A stretch of 37,436 nucleotides of DNA from Bacillota bacterium (GTDB lineage Bacteria > Bacillota > Clostridia > Lachnospirales > Lachnospiraceae), in assembly GCA_023436065.1 (NCBI GenBank), contig JAEZKU010000060.1:1-37436 (forward strand), written 5' to 3'. A model generated the notes under the pieces. That model was given only the letters and a program-made list of their open reading frames with translations. It did no database searches and had not been told where the DNA came from. This document shows positions 32,168 to 37,436 of the stretch, one piece after another (position 1 is the stretch's first letter; each line of letters starts with the position of its first letter). Made by a program: the position numbers and the translations under genes.

Positions 32168-33295
32168 ATGATAAATAATTGGACCTATATAATACTGCTG
32201 GCAGTCATAAGCTTCTTACTATTCATCAGGAAAAAGCTCTTACCGGAGGATAAAAGAATTATGAGTATCTGTGTGTGTATCTGCCTGATCATCTACTCAG
32301 GCTTTCGGTATCAGGTTGGAACGGATTATGACGGTTATGCCGGGATGTTCGACCTGATAAAGCAGTACGGCCGCTATTACAATATAGAATGGGGGTATTA
32401 CGGCCTTGTAAAGCTGTGCCATGCGATCAACGGCAATGCACAGCTCGTATTTCTGCTATTCTCTATCGTAACAGTTTATTTCGTCTATCGGTATATTGAG
32501 TATTTTTCGAAGGATGTTGAGCTGTCCTGGTTTCTCTTTGTATGCATCGGGCCCTATTATCTCAATACGTTCAACGGTATGCGTCAGTGGCTGGCTGTTG
32601 CTGTCTTTGCTTACTCACTTCGATATATACAGGAGAAAAAGCTTTGGCATTACCTTTTACTGAATAGCATCACGGTCTTATTTCACTTTAGCTCTGTCCT
32701 GCTACTCCCACTGTATCCTATCCTTAGGTCCAACAGGTTCAATATGAAGAAGACCATGCTTTGTTATGCCGGGCTGCAGCTTCTTAGTACTTTTGGTATT
32801 GTAAAGCTGTTGGCGGATATCCTGCATGCCACCTCCTATCTTCGGGGTGACGCTGCGATTGAACTGGATAAGACTTATTATTTGTTTTTTTTCATGTCAA
32901 TAGTCTGCTGGGGCTTTTCTATGCTCCGACAGGAGAATACTGTGACCCCGGAGCTCAGCAGGAGGGAGTCTCCCTCTGAGTACAAGGTCTGGCATAAGAA
33001 AGTTCTGTCCCAGCCTGCAACAACGATTTTTGAGAGCATCAACCTGCTATCCTGTCTGACCGTATTCCTGGCTATCACCAGCACCGGTATCTCTAACATG
33101 GTTTTCACCCGCTTTAACCAATACTTCTTTATCGGTTACCTTATTCTCGTGCCGCAGCTTTTAAGTACCTTCAGGAAATCACGTACCTTACTCACGATCG
33201 GAGTATATCTCCTGGCCCTGTTATATTATTTGATGATTACAAGTACTGCTTCAGATCTGACCCCCTATCGGATGAATTTTGATCTATTTTCATAA
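32168..33295 (+). CDS. EpsG-family (Wzy-type) polysaccharide polymerase
   Basis: A 375-residue membrane protein with about ten hydrophobic segments. EpsG-type features are GFRYQVGTDYDGYAGMF in the first loop, LNTFNGMRQWLAVAVFAYS, and FHFSSVLLLPLY. It would polymerise the repeat units of the right cluster outside the membrane. GGAGG seven bases before the ATG at 32168 marks the start; an upstream in-frame ATG inside the LicD gene lacks a site. It is clearly related in layout to the polymerase of the left cluster but differs in sequence, so the two clusters make different glycans. Confidence 0.87.
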   Translation: MINNWTYIILLAVISFLLFIRKKLLPEDKRIMSICVCICLIIYSGFRYQVGTDYDGYAGMFDLIKQYGRYYNIEWGYYGLVKLCHAINGNAQLVFLLFSIVTVYFVYRYIEYFSKDVELSWFLFVCIGPYYLNTFNGMRQWLAVAVFAYSLRYIQEKKLWHYLLLNSITVLFHFSSVLLLPLYPILRSNRFNMKKTMLCYAGLQLLSTFGIVKLLADILHATSYLRGDAAIELDKTYYLFFFMSIVCWGFSMLRQENTVTPELSRRESPSEYKVWHKKVLSQPATTIFESINLLSCLTVFLAITSTGISNMVFTRFNQYFFIGYLILVPQLLSTFRKSRTLLTIGVYLLALLYYLMITSTASDLTPYRMNFDLFS

Positions 33296-33343
33296 AATGG
33301 GAAGGAAAGAACTTAAGATGCGCAGAATTAGAGGGAAGGATGG

Positions 33344-34327
33344 ATGGTAAGGATGACGGAGAAGACGATCACTGTAATAACCCCTTGTTATAACGGTTTT
33401 CGCTATATGGAGCATTATTTTGCTTCACTGGAGCATCAAACCTATCGGAATTTTCGTGTGGTTATAGTGGATGACTGCTCCACGGATGATACCTACGACC
33501 GACTGCTTGAATATAAGAACAACAGCCCTTTGGACCTTACAATCCTTCATAATACAACGAATCAGAAGCTGGCTTACTCCCGCCAAATCGGCGTTAGGGC
33601 AGTTACGACAAAGTGGCTGTGCTTCTGTGATTGCGATGATTGGTATGAACCTGATTTCCTGGAGAAGATGCTCGCTAAGGCAGAGTCAACCGGTGCGGAT
33701 ATGGTAATGTGCCATTTTAACTATGTCTATTCCGATGGAACGAAAAAGTATCTGCCGGGTCTTGATATACTCTCAGATCATTCTTCCAAGGAGGAGTTCC
33801 TGGCCTATACTCCGATGTCCTTATGCCGCTTTATTTTTCATTCTGAGCTGTTCCAAAACCTGAATGTACCTCAGATCAACAGTGCAGAAGATGGTGCCGT
33901 TACCCCTCAGCTGCTTGCCAAAAGCCATAAGACGGTAATTATACACAAAGGGCTATATAACTACTTCATACGTGAGGATTCTATGTCCGCTGTCCCAAAT
34001 CCACAGATCTATCGGGATTTTATCACTGCACAGGGCGTGATCGATGCAGAAATCGGTGATCGCTATCCGAAGGAATGTGAGTTTATCGGAATTAAAAATA
34101 TCTGTTATGGAGCAGTACTAAATGCACTGAAGGCTGATGTTGCTATCAGGGAAATCGCAAGCTGTTATCGGCAGTTTCATGCTGTCCATCCCGGCTGGTA
34201 TCAAAATCCGTATAAGAAAGCCTTGGATAAGAAGAAGAAAGTGTTTCTCTTCTTACTACATATAAGAATGTTCAGGGTCTTGAGACTATACGCATTACTT
34301 CATCAGAAGGTGACACATCGTAAGTAA
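33344..34327 (+). CDS. Family 2 glycosyltransferase
   Basis: A 327-residue GT2 enzyme. The donor-binding half is ITVITPCYNGFRYMEHYFAS with VIVDDCSTDDTYD, and the metal-binding motif lies in CFCDCDDWYEPDF (about residues 93-105). The C-terminus is basic and helical, suited to the membrane face. GGAAGGA precedes the ATG at 33344; an ATG three codons later is possible. It is the only free-standing glycosyltransferase of the right cluster, so with the initiating transferase and the fused GT2 domain the repeat unit may be as small as three sugars. The donor is unknown. Confidence 0.88.
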   Translation: MVRMTEKTITVITPCYNGFRYMEHYFASLEHQTYRNFRVVIVDDCSTDDTYDRLLEYKNNSPLDLTILHNTTNQKLAYSRQIGVRAVTTKWLCFCDCDDWYEPDFLEKMLAKAESTGADMVMCHFNYVYSDGTKKYLPGLDILSDHSSKEEFLAYTPMSLCRFIFHSELFQNLNVPQINSAEDGAVTPQLLAKSHKTVIIHKGLYNYFIREDSMSAVPNPQIYRDFITAQGVIDAEIGDRYPKECEFIGIKNICYGAVLNALKADVAIREIASCYRQFHAVHPGWYQNPYKKALDKKKKVFLFLLHIRMFRVLRLYALLHQKVTHRK

Positions 34328-34373
34328 GTTCAGGTATGTTGCGCTATTGTCATGCGCAGGAATGGGAGAGAAT

Positions 34374-35807
34374 ATGAAAAGAAAATTTATCAAGGATTTC
34401 TTTCTGGTTTTTGCATCGAATGGCATAGGGCTTCTCTTGTCCCTTGTTATGAACATCATTTTGCCCATCATTTTTAAAGACTCTGTGGCAGCTTATGGAT
34501 ATGTTCAGCTGTATCTTCTGTATGTCAGCTATTACTACATATTTGATTTCGGGTTGTGTAATGGTGTTTATCTGATCGAGGGTGGTAAGGAATACAGTAC
34601 ACTGAATCGCAGTCTCTATTCCGGACAATTTTGGGCTCTTGGTATCTCACAGGTCATTGTGGGAATAGTGATATCTGTTCTGGCTGCCCTATTCGTATCA
34701 GATGGCAATAAGCAATTTGTGATCTTCATAGTGGCTGTAAATATCGTATTTATGCAGCTGAGGACCCTTCTCCTGATGATTGATCAGGCCACCAACCGAA
34801 TTAAGGAGTACTCCAATGCGATCATCATCTGCAAGCTGTTGAATACGATTGTCATACTGCTGGCGCTGCTCTTCGGTATTCGTGACCATAAGCTGCTGAT
34901 TGTTCTCCTGACTGTCGGGGAGGTTGCCTCCTGTATCTATGCCGGGAAGGACTGCAAGGAGCTGCTCTTATGTAAGCCGGAGTCCTTTCTGCTTATTTGG
35001 CATGAGATAAAGAATAACATCCGTGCCGGTTTCAGTATTCTGATCTCCGGTCTTTCTTCGATGCTTATGATGGGCTTTACCCGTCTGGCGATCGAGGAAC
35101 AATGGGGCATCGAAATGTTCGCCAAGGTATCCTTTACGATTGGTCTGTCCAATATGTTTATGCTGTTTATCAATGCGGTATCCGTGGTGCTTTATCCACA
35201 GATGAAACGGACAAGTGATGAGAAATACATCACATTATATGATCAGATGCGCAACATTCTCATGCTTCTTTTGATTACTGCCCTTCTGCTATATTACCCG
35301 GTGAGACTACTGTTAGAGTATATCCTTCCGGAATACCATGAAAGCCTGAGCTACATGGCAGTTCTACTGCCAATCTGTCTCTACTCCAGTAAAATGGCCT
35401 TATTGCTTCAGACCTATATGAAGGTTTTGAGATTGGAAAGGAAATTGATGAAGGTTAACCTGATTGCCTTGTTGGTCGCAGCCACTGCAACGGTTATATC
35501 GGTATTTCTACTGAATGACCTGACTTTATCCGTGCTATCCATATTGCTAAGCCAGGCCTTTAGAACCATCTATGCGGAATTAATATTATCTAAGCATATC
35601 CGTATCCATGTTGTAAGGGACATCGTCTACGAGTCTGCTATCACAGTTGTTTTTGTATTGGCCAATTGGCTGATCGGCGGTTGGTTGGGTATGGGAATTT
35701 ATTTTATTGTGTTACTGCTTTATATACTACTGAAGTATAACGGAATCAAGGAGCTGCTTCAGACTCTCCTACATCGGTCTCATAAATTGCCCAAGGTCCA
35801 ACAATAA
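34374..35807 (+). CDS. Wzx-type polysaccharide flippase
   Basis: A 477-residue membrane protein with about 12-14 hydrophobic segments, of the polysaccharide exporter superfamily. It opens KDFFLVFASNGIGLLLSLVM and has the charged cytoplasmic loops common to Wzx proteins. GGGAGAG five bases before the ATG at 34374 fixes the start; a TTG at 34347 and an ATG at 34362 have none. It is the last gene of the right cluster and ends 61 bases before the convergent rplQ gene. It would flip the completed, probably phospho-decorated, repeat unit outward. Confidence 0.88.
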   Translation: MKRKFIKDFFLVFASNGIGLLLSLVMNIILPIIFKDSVAAYGYVQLYLLYVSYYYIFDFGLCNGVYLIEGGKEYSTLNRSLYSGQFWALGISQVIVGIVISVLAALFVSDGNKQFVIFIVAVNIVFMQLRTLLLMIDQATNRIKEYSNAIIICKLLNTIVILLALLFGIRDHKLLIVLLTVGEVASCIYAGKDCKELLLCKPESFLLIWHEIKNNIRAGFSILISGLSSMLMMGFTRLAIEEQWGIEMFAKVSFTIGLSNMFMLFINAVSVVLYPQMKRTSDEKYITLYDQMRNILMLLLITALLLYYPVRLLLEYILPEYHESLSYMAVLLPICLYSSKMALLLQTYMKVLRLERKLMKVNLIALLVAATATVISVFLLNDLTLSVLSILLSQAFRTIYAELILSKHIRIHVVRDIVYESAITVVFVLANWLIGGWLGMGIYFIVLLLYILLKYNGIKELLQTLLHRSHKLPKVQQ

Positions 35808-35822
35808 GGTAATATAACAAAA

Positions 35823-35841
35823 GGACGCACAATGTGCGTCC
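35823..35841 (-). terminator. Terminator between the right cluster and rplQ
   Basis: GGACGCAC (35823-35830) and GTGCGTCC (35834-35841) pair perfectly around a 3-base loop. On the minus strand the stem is followed by TTTTGTT, so it ends the rpoA-rplQ transcript about 28 bases past the rplQ stop. On the plus strand only CTT follows, so it would be a weaker end for the right cluster. Confidence 0.85.
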
Positions 35842-35868
35842 CTTGAAAGTCTCTTATAAGATTATGGA

Positions 35869-36405
35869 TTATACTAACTCGATTAATACTTCCATAGCAG
35901 CATCGCCCTTACGAGGACCGATCTTAACGATTCTTGTGTAACCACCGTTACGACTTGCATACTTAGGAGCTATATCGTTGAATAACTTATCTGATAAGTT
36001 GATTTCCTTAGTATTTCTCTTCTTACCGGCGTTCTCAGTAGGAACCTCAGTAATAGGATAGAGATACTTCATCATCTGCTTTCTTGCATGAAGACGGGAA
36101 GGGCTATCCTTCTTAATAGTCTTCTGTACTTCGTCGAAAACAGTAACCTTCTTACCGTTCACAACTTCTTTCACTCTCTTGCCGTCTTTATCCTTACGAG
36201 CAACCTTTGCAGTTACGGTAACTGTCTCAAAGTTGTCTCTTTCCTTAACAGCGAGTGCAATCATATGCTCAGCTATGCCACGGATTTCCTTTGCCTTAGC
36301 TTCGGTTGTAACAATTTTACCGTTATATAATAAATTTGTAACCTGGTTTCTCAGCAACGCTTTTCTCTGGCTTGAGGTTCTTCCAAGTTTTCTATAGCCT
36401 GCCAT
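35869..36405 (-). CDS. rplQ: 50S ribosomal protein L17
   Basis: Ribosomal protein L17, opening GYRKLGRTSSQRKALLRNQ, with the conserved C-terminal NGGYTRIVKIGPRKGDAAME. At 178 residues it is longer than the roughly 120-residue E. coli and Bacillus proteins; an insertion rich in Lys, Asp and Val lies in the middle (about residues 64-120). Similar insertions occur in related Clostridia. The ATG at 36405 is chosen because AAAGGAGGG precedes it; an in-frame start 33 bases earlier has no site. It follows rpoA, as is usual. Confidence 0.97.
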   Translation of the reverse strand: MAGYRKLGRTSSQRKALLRNQVTNLLYNGKIVTTEAKAKEIRGIAEHMIALAVKERDNFETVTVTAKVARKDKDGKRVKEVVNGKKVTVFDEVQKTIKKDSPSRLHARKQMMKYLYPITEVPTENAGKKRNTKEINLSDKLFNDIAPKYASRNGGYTRIVKIGPRKGDAAMEVLIELV

Positions 36406-36465
36406 GTGTTTCCCTCCTTTTAAATCTTTTGATAACAAGATTTCTATTTAACAGAAACCCTTTTA

Positions 36466-37425
36466 TTATTCATCGCTTGCGTTTAGAGATAAACCAAGCT
36501 CTTTTAATTTAGCAAGTACTTCTTCCAATGACTTACGTCCAAGATTTCTAACCTTCATCATATCTTCGGCAGTCTTATTGGTAAGCTCTTCTACGGTATT
36601 GATACCTGCTCTCTTCAAGCAATTGTAGGAACGAACGGATAACTCCAGCTCGTCGATGTTCATCTCGAGAACCTTCTCTTTTTCATTGTCTTCTTTCTCA
36701 ACCATGATTTCTGCGGTCTTCGCATGTTCAGACAAATCAATGAAGGAATTCAGATGCTCACTTAATACCTTTGCTGCCAAGCTAACTGCTTCATCCGGGA
36801 TAAGTGTACCGTTGGTATAGACATCCAAGGTAAGCTTATCAAAGTCAGTAATCTGGCCTACACGAGTGTTCTCAACAGTTAGGTTAACGCGCTCTACAGG
36901 AGTATAGATGGAGTCAATCGGAATGATACCGATCGGCAGATCATCGTTCTTATTCTTATCTGCGCTTACATAACCTCTACCGTTGGTGATCGTCAGCTCC
37001 ATATAGAGTCTGCTGTCCGGACCGCCGCATAAGGTTGCAATTACCTGATCTGGGTTAAGTATCTCGATATCCGGGTCAGCCTGTATATCCCCTGCTGTCA
37101 CTACAACTTCACCCTCAGCTTCAATATATGCTGTCTTGGGTTCGTTAGTATCGCTTGTGTTCTTGATTGCTAAGCTTTTGATATTCATGATAATCTCAGT
37201 TACGTCTTCCTTAACACCAGGCACAACAGAGAACTCATGAACAACACCGTCAATCTTGATTTGACTGACAGCAGAACCCGGCAAGGATGAAAGCATGATT
37301 CTTCTCAGGGAATTTCCTAAGGTAGTACCATAGCCTCTCTCCAAAGGTTCTACTACAAAACGTCCAAACTTCTTATCTTCGGAAATTTCTGCAATCTCTA
37401 TTTTGGGTTTTTCAAAATCAAACAC
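36466..37425 (-). CDS. rpoA: RNA polymerase alpha subunit
   Basis: Complete 319-residue alpha subunit. The N-terminal assembly domain carries RFVVEPLERGYGTTLGNSLR and RIMLSSLPGSAV (residues about 22-52); the C-terminal DNA-binding domain has LELSVRSYNCLKRAGINTVE and LGRKSLEEVLAKLKELGL. The start is a GTG at 37425 with AGGG upstream, right at the window edge, as often annotated for rpoA in this group. It is followed by rplQ after 60 bases. Confidence 0.98.
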   Translation of the reverse strand: MFDFEKPKIEIAEISEDKKFGRFVVEPLERGYGTTLGNSLRRIMLSSLPGSAVSQIKIDGVVHEFSVVPGVKEDVTEIIMNIKSLAIKNTSDTNEPKTAYIEAEGEVVVTAGDIQADPDIEILNPDQVIATLCGGPDSRLYMELTITNGRGYVSADKNKNDDLPIGIIPIDSIYTPVERVNLTVENTRVGQITDFDKLTLDVYTNGTLIPDEAVSLAAKVLSEHLNSFIDLSEHAKTAEIMVEKEDNEKEKVLEMNIDELELSVRSYNCLKRAGINTVEELTNKTAEDMMKVRNLGRKSLEEVLAKLKELGLSLNASDE

Positions 37426-37436
37426 AACAGGACCCT

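Noticed and set aside
1..37436. CRISPR arrays, insertion sequences, attachment sites, tRNA genes
   Set aside because: No regularly spaced repeats, transposase or integrase motifs, or cloverleaf tRNA sequences were seen by eye at either cluster boundary or elsewhere; a computed repeat and tRNA search would be needed to exclude them fully.

Overview
The window looks like a chromosome segment of a low-GC Gram-positive anaerobe of the Clostridia, most likely Lachnospiraceae. The evidence is the order of the conserved genes (rpoA, rplQ, two ECF ATPases, ecfT, truA, rplM), strong AGGAGG-type ribosome binding sites, a CpsB/CpsC/CpsD tyrosine-phosphorylation module, a sortase and Big2-type surface domains. 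No name is printed in the sequence, so this is inference from content. No tRNA, rRNA, CRISPR array, transposase or phage gene was seen.

Layout, right to left on the minus strand. rpoA and rplQ (37425-35869) end at a strong terminator. ecfA1, ecfA2, ecfT, truA and an mgtC-like gene (25908-21859) form a second minus-strand operon that ends at a perfect 18-bp hairpin. rplM (175-1, running off the window) has its own consensus promoter. In related Clostridia these genes normally form one run. Here two unrelated polysaccharide clusters are inserted into it.

Left cluster (minus strand, 21137-395), several transcription units: a CapD/PglF-type 4,6-dehydratase; then a DegT-type aminotransferase, a PglC-type phosphosugar transferase fused to a GT2 domain, two further GT2 enzymes, a beta-propeller protein of unknown role, an EpsG-type polymerase and a flippase; then UDP-glucose 6-dehydrogenase with an N-terminal helix-turn-helix domain and UDP-glucuronate 4-epimerase; then a Big2 surface protein, a small wall-anchored-type protein, a sortase, a four-helix membrane protein, and the CpsB phosphatase, CpsC copolymerase and CpsD tyrosine kinase. 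Together these would build a Wzx/Wzy-type capsule or wall polysaccharide that starts with a 4-amino-4,6-dideoxy sugar and contains glucuronic and/or galacturonic acid. Its GT/Wzy/Wzx core (about 9.5-15.7 kb) is much more AT-rich than the flanks.

Right cluster (plus strand, 26205-35807), one tight operon: an HpcH/HpaI-family aldolase, a PLP group-IV decarboxylase, a phosphosugar transferase, a branched-chain-type aminotransferase fused to a GT2 domain, a TagD-like cytidylyltransferase, a LicD-type phosphotransferase, an EpsG-type polymerase, a GT2 enzyme and a flippase. It is a second complete Wzx/Wzy set. The aldolase, aminotransferase, decarboxylase, cytidylyltransferase and LicD genes together suggest synthesis and transfer of an unusual phospho-(amino)alcohol onto the glycan. 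That pathway, together with the HTH-Ugd fusion and the aminotransferase-GT2 fusion, is the part most worth following up.
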